Of a stretch of DNA of 64,000 bases, positions 51,055-59,172 are shown one piece after another (the first letter of the stretch is position 1; each line of letters opens with the position of its first letter). A program made the position numbers and the translations under genes. The stretch is from Flavobacterium akiainvivens (GTDB taxonomy: Bacteria > Bacteroidota > Bacteroidia > Flavobacteriales > Flavobacteriaceae), in the NCBI RefSeq assembly GCF_001278115.1, contig NZ_LIYD01000005.1, positions 3,926,631 through 3,990,630 on the forward strand, written 5' to 3'. The notes under the pieces are model-generated. The model saw only the letters and a program-made list of their open reading frames with translations, did not search any database and had not been told where the DNA came from.

Positions 51055-51418
51055 TAAATACTTTTGGGCAGCGATATTTTGGACAGTAGTTATATCTATT
51101 TGTTGCCTCGTAAGTATTAAAACGTTTGAGGGGGCTGCAGATATTGGATCGGCAGATAAATATGTTCATTTTACCTTCTACTTTATCTTTACTATATTGT
51201 GGTGCTTTTTTCTTAAAAGCAAAAACGGAAATTCATTTAAAATACGTTTAATTGTTTTTGCTTTTGCCTTTTCATTTGGTGCTATAATTGAAGCCTGCCA
51301 GGAGTTTTTAACTGAAGACCGTAGTGCAGATATTGGTGATGTAATTGCTAATACATCGGGCAGTGCAGGGGCTGTATTGTTTATGTGGCTTAAAGATAAA
51401 CTCTCAAAAAAGAAATAA
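51047..51418 (+). CDS. VanZ family membrane protein
   Basis: A 123-residue protein with four membrane helices. The VanZ-like signature ADIGSADKYVHFTFYFIF with the conserved SADKxxHF and the end DIGDVIANTSGSAGAVL are clear. VanZ-like proteins are linked to low-level teicoplanin resistance in one case, but the general function is unknown. The start is a GTG eight bases inside gcvH; no ATG is available nearby. More AT-rich than its neighbours. Confidence 0.85.
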   Translation: MHNKYFWAAIFWTVVISICCLVSIKTFEGAADIGSADKYVHFTFYFIFTILWCFFLKSKNGNSFKIRLIVFAFAFSFGAIIEACQEFLTEDRSADIGDVIANTSGSAGAVLFMWLKDKLSKKK

Positions 51419-51420
51419 TA

Positions 51421-51456
51421 GTAATCCCGGTTTTGGCCGGGATTACTTATTTTTAT
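51421..51456 (+). terminator. Terminator between VanZ and deoC
   Basis: GTAATCCCGG-TTTTGG-CCGGGATTAC followed by TTATTTTT, two bases after the VanZ stop. The deoC ATG follows at once, so deoC needs its own promoter or depends on read-through. Confidence 0.82.
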
Positions 51457-51459
51457 AAC

Positions 51460-52203
51460 ATGGATATCAGGAAATATTTAGATGCTACTTATTTAAAAAC
51501 AGCAGAACAGGCTGGTGTTACTGCCAAGCAAAACCGGGAAATTTTAACCCGTTTTGTGCAGGAGGCTGTTGAACAAAGTTATAAGCTGGTAATGGTAAGG
51601 CCGGATATGGTTGGGTTGTCAAGAAATATAATTGATAACGCTAACAGCAACGTGCTTGTGGGTACTGTTATAGATTTTCCTGACGGAAACGCTCCGGTAG
51701 AATTAAAAATGACAGAGGCGGCAGAGGCAATAAATAATGGGGTTGATGAACTTGATTTTGTAGTTAACTATACAGCTTTTATAAACGGTAAAGCTGATGT
51801 TGTTGCAGCACAGGTTAAACAGTGTACTGCTTTAGGTCTTAATGAGGGAAAGGTAGTAAAGTGGATTATTGAAGTTGCGGCACTAAATAATGATCAGATT
51901 GCAGGCCTTACTGTATTGATTCGTGATGTTGTGTTGGCAAATTTTAAGGAAGCCGATTATCAAAAAATATTTGTAAAATCATCTACAGGTTTTTATAAAA
52001 CCGAAGGTGGTAAACCAAATGGAGCCACGCCTGAAGCGATTAAAGTAATGCTCGATAATTCGGGTCCGCTATCTGTAAAAGCAGCAGGTGGGGTAAGGAA
52101 TTATGAAGAGGCTGTTGCAATGGTTAACTTTGGTGTAATGCGTATAGGCACATCGGCTGCAAAGCAAATTGTAGATGGAGAAACCACATCGGGTGGTTAC
52201 TAA
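51460..52203 (+). CDS. deoC: Deoxyribose-phosphate aldolase
   Basis: A 247-residue class I aldolase that splits 2-deoxyribose 5-phosphate into glyceraldehyde 3-phosphate and acetaldehyde. The Schiff-base Lys173 lies in KIFVKSSTGF, Lys207 in LSVKAAGG and Asp99 in DELDFVVN, the three catalytic positions of the family. The start is ATG 51460 (MDIRKYLDAT); a longer start would lie in the terminator. A partial stem at 52212-52231 may end the transcript. Confidence 0.95.
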   Translation: MDIRKYLDATYLKTAEQAGVTAKQNREILTRFVQEAVEQSYKLVMVRPDMVGLSRNIIDNANSNVLVGTVIDFPDGNAPVELKMTEAAEAINNGVDELDFVVNYTAFINGKADVVAAQVKQCTALGLNEGKVVKWIIEVAALNNDQIAGLTVLIRDVVLANFKEADYQKIFVKSSTGFYKTEGGKPNGATPEAIKVMLDNSGPLSVKAAGGVRNYEEAVAMVNFGVMRIGTSAAKQIVDGETTSGGY

Positions 52204-52209
52204 ATAAAA

Positions 52210-52243
52210 AACCTCCCCCTTTCGGGAGAGGCATCCTTTTTCA
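52210..52243 (+). terminator. Weak terminator after deoC
   Basis: CCTCCCCC-TTTC-GGGAGAGG with a bulge, then CATCCTTTTT. The stem is imperfect and the T-run short. Confidence 0.4.
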
Positions 52244-52395
52244 TAGCAAGTTTAAAGGAATTTTTCTTTTTTATAGCAACAATCAATAACACCTTTATGA
52301 GTGTGATTTTATAATAGACGCATAAAAAAATGAAAGGTTGCGTAGGGGTGTAAAAAAATATATACTTTTTGGTTAAAGCTTTTAAGAATTAATGC

Positions 52396-52427
52396 TTTGC
52401 CGAAACGCTTTTTTTGGGTTATCTTTG
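52396..52427 (+). promoter_or_regulatory. Promoter of ctaB-cox operon
   Basis: TTTG (52396-52399), 20 bases, TATCTTTG (52420-52427). The ATG at 52447 follows 19 bases later. It drives heme O synthase and the subunit III genes. Confidence 0.8.
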
Positions 52428-52446
52428 CGCCAGTTTCTAAAATTCA

Positions 52447-53361
52447 ATGAAAATTACTTTAAAAGCTTCACATAACGAGGTTTCTGCACGTTCGCTGTTT
52501 GCTGATTTTGTAGCCATAACAAAAGCAAGGCTTGCTATAAGTGTTGTTTTTTCTTCGGTTGCAGGATACTTACTTGGTTTTTCAGATGAACACCCTTTTA
52601 GCTGGTTAACGCTTTTTCTTTTGGCTGTGGGCGGCTACTGTATGGTAGGTGCCAGCAATGTTTTTAACCAGATTATAGAAAAAGACCTTGATGCCCTTAT
52701 GGACAGGACAAAAAACCGTCCTATCCCTGCGGGTAAAGTAACGGTTAAAGGCGCATTTGCACTTGGTGCAGTTTTAACCATTGCCGGCCTTGCAATATTG
52801 TATAGTATAAACCCTAAAACAGCTATGTTTGGGGCTATATCTATCTTTTTATATGTAAGTGTCTATACTCCCCTTAAAACTAAAACCCCCCTTTCGGTAT
52901 TTGTAGGTGCTTTTCCGGGTGCCATACCGTTTATGCTGGGGTGGGTGGCAGCCGTGGGCCGTTTTGATATAGAGGCGGGTACGCTGTTCCTGATTCAGTT
53001 TTTCTGGCAGTTTCCGCACTTTTGGGCTATTGGCTGGTTTTTATTTGATGATTATAAAAAAGGCGGGTTCTTTATGTTGCCTACAGGCAAAAAAGATAAA
53101 AAAACCGCAATTCAGATTATTTTGTATACAATATGGCTTATAGTAGCATCTTTGCTTCCGGTGGCGGGCTACACGGGCCAGTTTAAAATAAGTATTTATG
53201 CTGCGGCGATAGTATTGTTGCTGGGAGTATGGATGCTAATGGCGGCAATAAAGCTGTATAAGAAAATGGACGCGCAAACGGCAAAAAAGCTAATGCTGGT
53301 AAGTGTTTCTTATATATCGCTGCTTCAGGTAATATATGTTATTGATAAATTTTTAAGGTAA
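52447..53361 (+). CDS. ctaB: Protoheme IX farnesyltransferase (heme O synthase)
   Basis: A 304-residue membrane prenyltransferase that attaches a farnesyl chain to heme B, the first step to heme A for the aa3 oxidase. The first Asp-rich motif is NQIIEKDLDALMDRTKNRP and the second lies near WLFDDYKKGGFFM. Nine or so helices. Heme A synthase is not in the window. Its stop overlaps the next start (TAATG). Confidence 0.95.
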   Translation: MKITLKASHNEVSARSLFADFVAITKARLAISVVFSSVAGYLLGFSDEHPFSWLTLFLLAVGGYCMVGASNVFNQIIEKDLDALMDRTKNRPIPAGKVTVKGAFALGAVLTIAGLAILYSINPKTAMFGAISIFLYVSVYTPLKTKTPLSVFVGAFPGAIPFMLGWVAAVGRFDIEAGTLFLIQFFWQFPHFWAIGWFLFDDYKKGGFFMLPTGKKDKKTAIQIILYTIWLIVASLLPVAGYTGQFKISIYAAAIVLLLGVWMLMAAIKLYKKMDAQTAKKLMLVSVSYISLLQVIYVIDKFLR

Positions 53362-53954
53362 TGATGGCACAGCAGGTTAAAATGAGTGTTGAAGAGCATA
53401 ATGAGCGCACTGCGCGTTCTAAAAAAATGCTTATGTGGTTTGCTATGGTAAGTATGTTTATGACGTTTGCCGGTCTTACCAGTGCCTATGTGGTAAGCAG
53501 CAAGCGCAGAGACTGGATTAAAGACTTTGAGTTGCCAAATGCATTCCTGCTTAGTACTGTTGTAATAGTAATCAGTAGTATTACATTTTACCTGGCTAAA
53601 AAAGCTATTCAGCAAAATAACAGGAGTAATGCAACGGCATTGCTTTTAACAACTTTAGGCCTTGGTGCAGCGTTTGTTGCGTTGCAGTTTTATGGCTTTG
53701 ACCAGATTGTTAGCGGGGGGTATTACTTTACCGGAAGCAACAGTACAGTAACCACATCTTTCCTGTATGTTATAGTGGTGGCGCACCTTGCGCACCTGTT
53801 TGCAGGGCTGCTTGTGCTGCTGGTTGTAATTTATAATCATTTTAAACAAAAATACACCCCTTCTCAAACCCTTGGATTAGAGTTAGGTGCAATGTTTTGG
53901 CACTTTCTCGATGTTTTGTGGGTATATTTGTTTCTGTTTTTCTATTTCTATTAA
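53361..53954 (+). CDS. Cytochrome c oxidase subunit III, short form
   Basis: A 197-residue protein with five membrane helices, of the heme-copper oxidase subunit III family. Helix segments include FMTFAGLTSAYVV and the end LGAMFWHFLDVLWVYLFLFFYFY, typical of CoxC. It is the first of two adjacent subunit III genes. It overlaps the ctaB stop by one base. The shorter size suggests the basic five-helix form. Confidence 0.9.
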   Translation: MMAQQVKMSVEEHNERTARSKKMLMWFAMVSMFMTFAGLTSAYVVSSKRRDWIKDFELPNAFLLSTVVIVISSITFYLAKKAIQQNNRSNATALLLTTLGLGAAFVALQFYGFDQIVSGGYYFTGSNSTVTTSFLYVIVVAHLAHLFAGLLVLLVVIYNHFKQKYTPSQTLGLELGAMFWHFLDVLWVYLFLFFYFY

Positions 53955-53966
53955 TAGAAAAAAATG

Positions 53967-53974
53967 TACATTTG
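53967..53974 (+). promoter_or_regulatory. Possible -7 box of the second subunit III gene
   Basis: TACATTTG, 26 bases before the ATG at 54001. A 16-bp palindrome TTTCTATTAATAGAAA (53945-53960) covers the region where a -33 box would lie and includes the stop of the previous gene. Confidence 0.4.
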
Positions 53975-54000
53975 AAAACTTTTTAACTTAATATCGTTAT

Positions 54001-54981
54001 ATGGCAGCGACAGTTACTACAACAGCCGTTACTACTGGCAAAACATGGGATGGCGGAAACGAGCCTATGGGAGCAAGCTATGGCAAAATGATGATGTGGT
54101 TTTTCATCGTATCCGATGCTTTAACTTTCTCAGGATTTCTTGCCGCTTATGGATTTTCAAGGTTTAAATTCATAGAAATTTGGCCTATTGCAGATGAGGT
54201 GTTTACCCACTTCCCGTTTATGCATGGCAAAGAAGCGCCAATGTATTATGTGGCGTTAATGACCTTTATCCTTATTTTCTCATCAGTTACCATGGTGCTT
54301 GCTGTTGATGCCGGCCATCAGCTAAAAAAGACTAAAGTTGCTATTTATATGGCGCTTACCATTGTGGGTGGTTTAATATTCGTGGGTTCTCAGGCCTGGG
54401 AATGGAAAAACTTCATAAAAGGTGAGTTTGGTGCTATAGAAACCAAAGGTGGTGCAATACTACAGTTTGTAGATGCAGAAACCGGTAAAAGGGTAGCGCT
54501 TGCTGATTTTGCTGTGCACCTTCCAACAGAAGAAATTCAGAAAAGAAAAAGTAACGGTATATGGTTTCAGGATGCCCCTACACGTACAAGCTACTCTGTA
54601 GCCGAAGTTGCCGAGGGCTTTAAAACACATCCTAACGTTCTTGTAAGGACTGAAATAATTAAAGACAAAAAGAAGACCGTACTTAACAGGGCTGAGTCTG
54701 AAAAAGCAATGGAAAGTGCTGCCCTTGTGGTAGAAGGTGCTAACCTTACGCACAATGAATATGGCCACAGGCTGTTTGCAGACTTCTTCTTCTTTATTAC
54801 AGGTTTCCACGGTTTCCACGTATTCTCTGGTGTAATCATTAACATTATCATATTCCTTAACGTGCTTGTAGGTACTTATGAGAAACGCAGGAGTTATGAA
54901 ATGGTAGAGAAAGTAGGTTTGTACTGGCACTTTGTAGACCTTGTATGGGTATTTGTATTTACCTTCTTCTACCTTGTTTAA
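54001..54981 (+). CDS. Cytochrome c oxidase subunit III, long form with insertion
   Basis: A 326-residue subunit III. The helices match the family (MMMWFFIVSDALTFSGFLAAY at the start, GLYWHFVDLVWVFVFTFFYLV at the end). Between the helices around residue 140 and 255 lies an insertion of about 100 hydrophilic residues (GEFGAIETKGGAILQF to the HNEYGHRLFADFFFF helix). The insertion probably faces one side of the membrane and may contact the other complex (inference). It follows its shorter paralogue by 46 bases. Confidence 0.91.
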   Translation: MAATVTTTAVTTGKTWDGGNEPMGASYGKMMMWFFIVSDALTFSGFLAAYGFSRFKFIEIWPIADEVFTHFPFMHGKEAPMYYVALMTFILIFSSVTMVLAVDAGHQLKKTKVAIYMALTIVGGLIFVGSQAWEWKNFIKGEFGAIETKGGAILQFVDAETGKRVALADFAVHLPTEEIQKRKSNGIWFQDAPTRTSYSVAEVAEGFKTHPNVLVRTEIIKDKKKTVLNRAESEKAMESAALVVEGANLTHNEYGHRLFADFFFFITGFHGFHVFSGVIINIIIFLNVLVGTYEKRRSYEMVEKVGLYWHFVDLVWVFVFTFFYLV

Positions 54982-55001
54982 TTATATAAAAAGTTATCAA
55001 A

Positions 55002-55355
55002 ATGGGAGCACATACTCACGAATCTAATACTAAAAGAATCTGGACCGTTTTCGGCCTGCTTTCTGTAATAACAATTGTAGAGGTAGCATTAGGTATTGTT
55101 AAGCCTGATTTCCTTTTCATGAGCGACCTTTTCAGGTTAAGCCTTCTTAACTGGATATTCATTATCCTTACTATTGTAAAAGCGTACTACATTATGTGGG
55201 CGTTTATGCACCTTGAAGGCGAAAAAGCCAGCTTAAGGTGGTCAATAGTAGCACCGCTGGTGTTCCTGATTATTTACCTTGTAGTAATATTACTAATAGA
55301 AGGTAACTATGTTTTTGACGTGTTTCACAATTCTCAATATAAGTGGATTTTCTAA
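55002..55355 (+). CDS. Cytochrome c oxidase subunit IV (prokaryotic)
   Basis: A 117-residue small membrane protein with three helices. The pattern KRIWTVFGLLSVITIVEVALG, a middle helix WIFIILTIVKAYYIMWAFMHLEGEK and the end helix fit the prokaryotic subunit IV (COX4 pro) family. It follows the long subunit III by 20 bases and ends in a terminator. Confidence 0.91.
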   Translation: MGAHTHESNTKRIWTVFGLLSVITIVEVALGIVKPDFLFMSDLFRLSLLNWIFIILTIVKAYYIMWAFMHLEGEKASLRWSIVAPLVFLIIYLVVILLIEGNYVFDVFHNSQYKWIF

Positions 55356-55370
55356 CAACACATAATTCAT

Positions 55371-55401
55371 AAAAAAGGCGGTTTTTTCAACCGCCTTTTT
55401 T
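55371..55401. terminator. Terminator after the subunit III/IV genes
   Basis: AAAAAAGGCGGTT-TTTTC-AACCGCCTTTTTT, 15 bases beyond the subunit IV stop. It splits the second oxidase locus into the subunit genes and the assembly genes. Confidence 0.9.
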
Positions 55402-55429
55402 AATTTTGTACCGTATTTGATTTTGCCTT

Positions 55430-56086
55430 ATGAAACGAAAAATAGTGCTCTTGTTTTTACTTGCATTTCCGCTAATGCTTTATGTGTATTTTTCGATGGT
55501 AAAACACAATTCGCTCTTCCTGCCTATAGTCACTAAAGAGGTGGCAGACCTGCCTAAAGGCAAAACGGCCAATGATAAACCATTGCAGCTAAAAGAAAAA
55601 ATAAGTATTGTTGGTTTTTTGGGAAATGATGTGCTGGCAAGAAGGGAGAATATTTTTAATATTAACCAGAAGCTTAATGCCAAGTACAGGGATTTTGAAG
55701 ATTTTCAGATGGTAATGTTGGTTCCTGAAGGTAAAGAGGCAGAGGTGGCAGAGGTTTCTGAAAAGCTGAAATCAATGGCAGATATAACCAACTGGAAATT
55801 TTTATTTGCAAAGCCGGAAGACATCAAAAAATTTTATGTGTCATTAAATGTGGTTGAGCCATTGGCCGAAGATGGCGGAAGCGGCAACCTTTTTATAATA
55901 GATAAGAAAAAGGCGCTGCGCGGCCGCAAAGGTAAAAACAAGGCCGGGGTTGAAGAATATAAAGACTGCTACAATTCTTTATCACCATCTGAGCTTAGTA
56001 ATGAAATGACCGATGATTTAAAGATTGTACTTAGGGAATACCGCCTGGCATTGCGCCGCAACGGGCCTAATAAACGCGAAATATAA
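55430..56086 (+). CDS. Membrane-anchored SCO-like protein without copper ligands
   Basis: A 218-residue protein with one N-terminal helix (LLFLLAFPLMLYVYFSMV) and a thioredoxin/SCO-like outline: ISIVGFLGNDVLARRENIFN at the place of the SCO active strand and helix, and a later GSGNLFIIDKKKALRGR like the SCO VDKxGxIR strand. The CxxxC is missing (VLARRENI there). It lies directly before a normal SCO gene with TAATG overlap. I infer a degenerate SCO-like partner; the family was not verified, so it could instead be an unrelated assembly protein. Confidence 0.72.
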   Translation: MKRKIVLLFLLAFPLMLYVYFSMVKHNSLFLPIVTKEVADLPKGKTANDKPLQLKEKISIVGFLGNDVLARRENIFNINQKLNAKYRDFEDFQMVMLVPEGKEAEVAEVSEKLKSMADITNWKFLFAKPEDIKKFYVSLNVVEPLAEDGGSGNLFIIDKKKALRGRKGKNKAGVEEYKDCYNSLSPSELSNEMTDDLKIVLREYRLALRRNGPNKREI

Positions 56087-56808
56087 TGAAGAATAAATCA
56101 TACATAGGCATAACATTTATCATTTTAGTGTTCGGGATTATCTTCGTTCCTAAAATAATTAACAGGTTAAGCAATGGCACCGTAGTGCAAAACGACCGTC
56201 TTAACGTTAAGGGCGGTGAAAAAGATTCGGGTCTGTATACACTGGGTGTGGCGCCCAAGTTTACACTTATCAATCAGGACGGTGTTACTGTAAACCAGGA
56301 TTTTTATAAAGGCAAGGTTTATGTACTTGAGTTTTTCTTTTCTACTTGCCCGTCTATTTGCCCTATAATGAATAAAAACCTGGTAGAGGTGCAAAAACAA
56401 TTTGCAGGCCAGCGTGATTTTGGTGTGGCATCTATCACCATTAATCCGGAATATGATACACCGGCTGTATTGAAAAATCACAAAAAAGAACTGGGCATAA
56501 CCAGCGAGAATTGGAACTTTTTAACCGGAGATAAAGACTACATCCACAAATTGTCTAACGATGGGTTTAAGCTATTTGCCGGGCAAAATCAGGAGGCTGC
56601 CGGTGGATTTGAACACAGCGGAAATTATGCCCTGATTGATAAGGACGGGAATATAAGATGCCGAGTGGATGAAACCGGAAACCCAATAATGTATTACTCG
56701 GGCCTTAATTATGCCGATACCGATGGTATGGAGGAAGATCCGCAGGGTAAGTACAAACCGGGTGTTGATGCTTTAAAAGAAGATATAAAAAAACTACTTG
56801 ACGAATAA
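56086..56808 (+). CDS. SCO1/SenC family copper chaperone
   Basis: A 240-residue membrane-anchored protein (helix about 6-24) with a thioredoxin-like SCO domain. The copper-binding CPSIC is at residues 88-92, and the third ligand His is in GGFEHSGNYALID (about 177). SCO proteins deliver copper to, or reduce, the CuA site of oxidase subunit II. The gene starts within the stop of the upstream gene and ends where the DUF420 gene starts (no gap). Confidence 0.94.
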   Translation: MKNKSYIGITFIILVFGIIFVPKIINRLSNGTVVQNDRLNVKGGEKDSGLYTLGVAPKFTLINQDGVTVNQDFYKGKVYVLEFFFSTCPSICPIMNKNLVEVQKQFAGQRDFGVASITINPEYDTPAVLKNHKKELGITSENWNFLTGDKDYIHKLSNDGFKLFAGQNQEAAGGFEHSGNYALIDKDGNIRCRVDETGNPIMYYSGLNYADTDGMEEDPQGKYKPGVDALKEDIKKLLDE

Positions 56809-57357
56809 ATGGATACTACTGCTCAGAACATAGAGAAAAAATATAACGTTTGGATTGTAATCCTTTCAGTGGCTATACCCCTTGTGGTAGCGCTGCTGTT
56901 TGGTGTTAACCTGCGCAAGCTGGGGTATGATGTTAAGCCGCTAAGTTTCCTGCCGCCTATATATGCAACAATAAACGGCCTAACGGCTGTGGTACTGATG
57001 TCGGCAGTATGGGCTATTAAAAACGGAAAGCAAAAGCTGCATGAAAACCTTATGAAGTTTGCTATTGGGCTTTCGGTGTCATTCCTGGCTATGTATGTGG
57101 CTTACCACATGACGGCTGATTCTACGCCTTATGGTGGTGAGGGTATTATACGTTATGTGTATTTCTTTATCCTTATAACACACATATCGCTGTCGGTTAT
57201 TATTATACCATTTGTATTGTTTACTTATGTAAGGGCGCTTTCTAAAAGCTTTGTGCGCCACAAAAAACTGGCACGTATAACGTACCCAATGTGGCTGTAT
57301 GTGGCGGTTACCGGTGTAATAGTATATTTAATGATTTCCCCTTATTACAACCACTAA
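56809..57357 (+). CDS. DUF420 membrane protein (CtaM-like)
   Basis: A 182-residue membrane protein with five predicted helices. Conserved histidines include YVAYHMTADSTPYGG and THISLSVIIIPFV. DUF420 proteins (CtaM-like) are required for heme-copper oxidase maturation in some bacteria, and this placement next to SCO agrees. It starts one base after the SCO stop; its stop overlaps the ATG of the next small gene. Confidence 0.9.
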   Translation: MDTTAQNIEKKYNVWIVILSVAIPLVVALLFGVNLRKLGYDVKPLSFLPPIYATINGLTAVVLMSAVWAIKNGKQKLHENLMKFAIGLSVSFLAMYVAYHMTADSTPYGGEGIIRYVYFFILITHISLSVIIIPFVLFTYVRALSKSFVRHKKLARITYPMWLYVAVTGVIVYLMISPYYNH

Positions 57358-57602
57358 TGCGAAGCTTAAAACATATTATTTTTGCAGGGCTCCTGCTGTT
57401 GCTTTCTGTGCAGGCTAATGCCCAGTGTGCCATGTGCCGTGCTGCCCTTGAAACCGGTGGCGATACCGGACAGGCCGAAGCCGTAAACGACGGTATTGTG
57501 TACCTTATGATATTTCCATACCTGCTTGTGGGTGTAGTAGGATTTGCCATTTACAGGCTGTACACTAAAAAGAAAAAGCCTCTTGCTGAGGCTGAATCAT
57601 AA
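57357..57602 (+). CDS. Small exported membrane protein with CxxC
   Basis: An 81-residue protein with an N-terminal signal or helix (IIFAGLLLLLSVQANA), a CAMC motif just after the signal (Cys24-x-x-Cys27, QCAMCRAALETGG), and a second helix at 47-68. The C-terminus is Lys-rich. Start ATG 57357 overlaps the DUF420 stop (TAATG). The CxxC in the periplasm and its place in an oxidase-assembly operon suggest a copper or redox relay role, but this is inference. Confidence 0.78.
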   Translation: MRSLKHIIFAGLLLLLSVQANAQCAMCRAALETGGDTGQAEAVNDGIVYLMIFPYLLVGVVGFAIYRLYTKKKKPLAEAES

Positions 57603-57604
57603 AC

Positions 57605-57635
57605 AAAAAAAGGCGCTCACTGAGCGCCTTTTTTA
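57605..57635. terminator. Bidirectional terminator between oxidase-assembly operon and DUF4403 gene
   Basis: AAAAAAAGGCGCTC-ACT-GAGCGCCTTTTTT, two bases after the small-protein stop and directly before the stop of the minus-strand lipoprotein gene. Works in both directions. Confidence 0.9.
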
Positions 57636-59027
57636 CTATTTCATACCGTCTACTTTAAGGTCTACGGTGCCGGTGCCTTTTATAAAGGCTATAATGGCGT
57701 TGTTGGTTATTTGTACCTTTTCAAAATCAAACTTCTCAAGCTTGCCGTTTATATAAATACCTGGCATGGGGGAGTAGTTGGCCAGGTATTTTTCAATGCT
57801 TTTCTTGCCTTCGTCAAGGTTGCCTTTTATAGAGTAGCGGCAGTTTTCCTGTATCTTTTTAAGGATAAAGCCTTCCGCAAACCAGTTCGCGGTGCGCATC
57901 AGTACACTTTTAGTATCGAGTACATAATCCATCTGGTCAAAATAAATTTCCTGGGTAACGGCGTTGTAATTAGGGTATCCGGTAAGATAAATGGTGCCGT
58001 TAAGGCTGCCGGTAAGTTGTAGGGCAACAATCATTTTGTTGTCTTTGCTCCACAGGTCTACCTTTTGTACTACCACTTTTCGGCTTCCTGATGCAAACTC
58101 CTGTCCCTGAAAGTTTTTTGTTATAACTGCCGATGCATTCTGGAATGTACTAACCGCAGCGACCGATACGTCTACCTTGTCGGGCATGGTTTTAACTGCT
58201 TTTAGTACAAGGGCATCTTTCTTAAATGTGTTTTTGGGCTTTTGGCCTACCATGGTTTCCATGTTGCACTTAAGGCCCATTTTCATGGTAATTTGCTTTT
58301 TTGCAAGCACAGCATCGGTTACATACAGTTCCTGCGGAACAATTTTAAACCAGGTTTGGTACTGTTCGTTTGCAAGAACGGGTTCGCTTACTTTGGCAAC
58401 GGCATCCAGCACCTGTGGCTTAAAGTCAAGGGTTTGGCTTATGGCTTGATCAAGTTCGTCTTCAATGCGCGACTTAAACATTTTTATAGCCGGGTTAATC
58501 AGGTAGGTAATAGCCATTTTTTTACCGGCAATAGATACGGTGGGGCTTTCGTTCCACTCCAGTGACTGAATGGTGGTGGTGGTATTTAGCTTCCAGTTGC
58601 TGAGCGCTATTTTGCTGCTAAAGGTTATGGTGGCGTTCAGGTCAAACTCGCGGGTGTCATACATATCTACACCCAGGGCTGTGGTACCATAGCGTACTTT
58701 TGCATTTACCTTAATAGGTACAACCGAAACCAGCTTGCCGTTTTGCTCGCTAAATTTAAACGGGGCTGTTTTCCATACTTTCATGGCAATATCATCGTCT
58801 TCCAGCTTTTTGTCTTCAAACATAAGGCCGCTAAACAGTTTGTTAACCTGGGTTTCTATATCGGCAACTGCAATGGTAACGGGTAGGTTTATGAATGATG
58901 TTGTGGCGTCATACACCACATCGGTAGTATTTCCGGCTTCGGGCTTTAGGGCTTCTATGCGTTTTGCAGAGCTGCATCCGGTTAAAAGGGTGCCTGTTAC
59001 TGAAAGTAAGGCGATTATTTTTTTCAT
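57636..59027 (-). CDS. DUF4403 family lipoprotein
   Basis: A 463-residue protein with a lipobox (LLTGCSSAK, Cys18 or thereabouts) and a long beta-rich mature part of the DUF4403 type (SFINLPVTIAVADIETQVNKL at the start and GKLEKFDFEKVQITNNAI near the end). The family resembles lipid-binding TULIP-like folds; no function is established. The start is ATG 59027 (MKKIIALLSV); a longer in-frame start would add ten residues before the signal. A -7 box TACATTTG lies at 59055-59062. Confidence 0.88.
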   Translation of the reverse strand: MKKIIALLSVTGTLLTGCSSAKRIEALKPEAGNTTDVVYDATTSFINLPVTIAVADIETQVNKLFSGLMFEDKKLEDDDIAMKVWKTAPFKFSEQNGKLVSVVPIKVNAKVRYGTTALGVDMYDTREFDLNATITFSSKIALSNWKLNTTTTIQSLEWNESPTVSIAGKKMAITYLINPAIKMFKSRIEDELDQAISQTLDFKPQVLDAVAKVSEPVLANEQYQTWFKIVPQELYVTDAVLAKKQITMKMGLKCNMETMVGQKPKNTFKKDALVLKAVKTMPDKVDVSVAAVSTFQNASAVITKNFQGQEFASGSRKVVVQKVDLWSKDNKMIVALQLTGSLNGTIYLTGYPNYNAVTQEIYFDQMDYVLDTKSVLMRTANWFAEGFILKKIQENCRYSIKGNLDEGKKSIEKYLANYSPMPGIYINGKLEKFDFEKVQITNNAIIAFIKGTGTVDLKVDGMK

Positions 59028-59054
59028 TGATGTTCTTGCTTGTTTTTTCGCGCA

Positions 59055-59062
59055 CAAATGTA
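59055..59062 (-). promoter_or_regulatory. Possible -7 box of the DUF4403 gene
   Basis: On the minus strand TACATTTG, 27 bases before the ATG at 59027. No convincing -33 at 18-20 bases. Confidence 0.45.
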
Positions 59063-59115
59063 GCTGTATTTTGTAACAATTTTAACACTTGGTCGACTAA
59101 TAAAGTGCAAAGCCA

Positions 59116-59146
59116 TTTGGGCTGCACGATATTTTTAATAATTTTG
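59116..59146 (+). promoter_or_regulatory. Promoter of the TolC-family operon
   Basis: TTTG (59116-59119), 19 bases, TAATTTTG (59139-59146), a full match to the consensus. The ATG at 59173 follows 26 bases later. Confidence 0.85.
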
Positions 59147-59172
59147 TTTACGCCATCTCTTATGGTAACATT

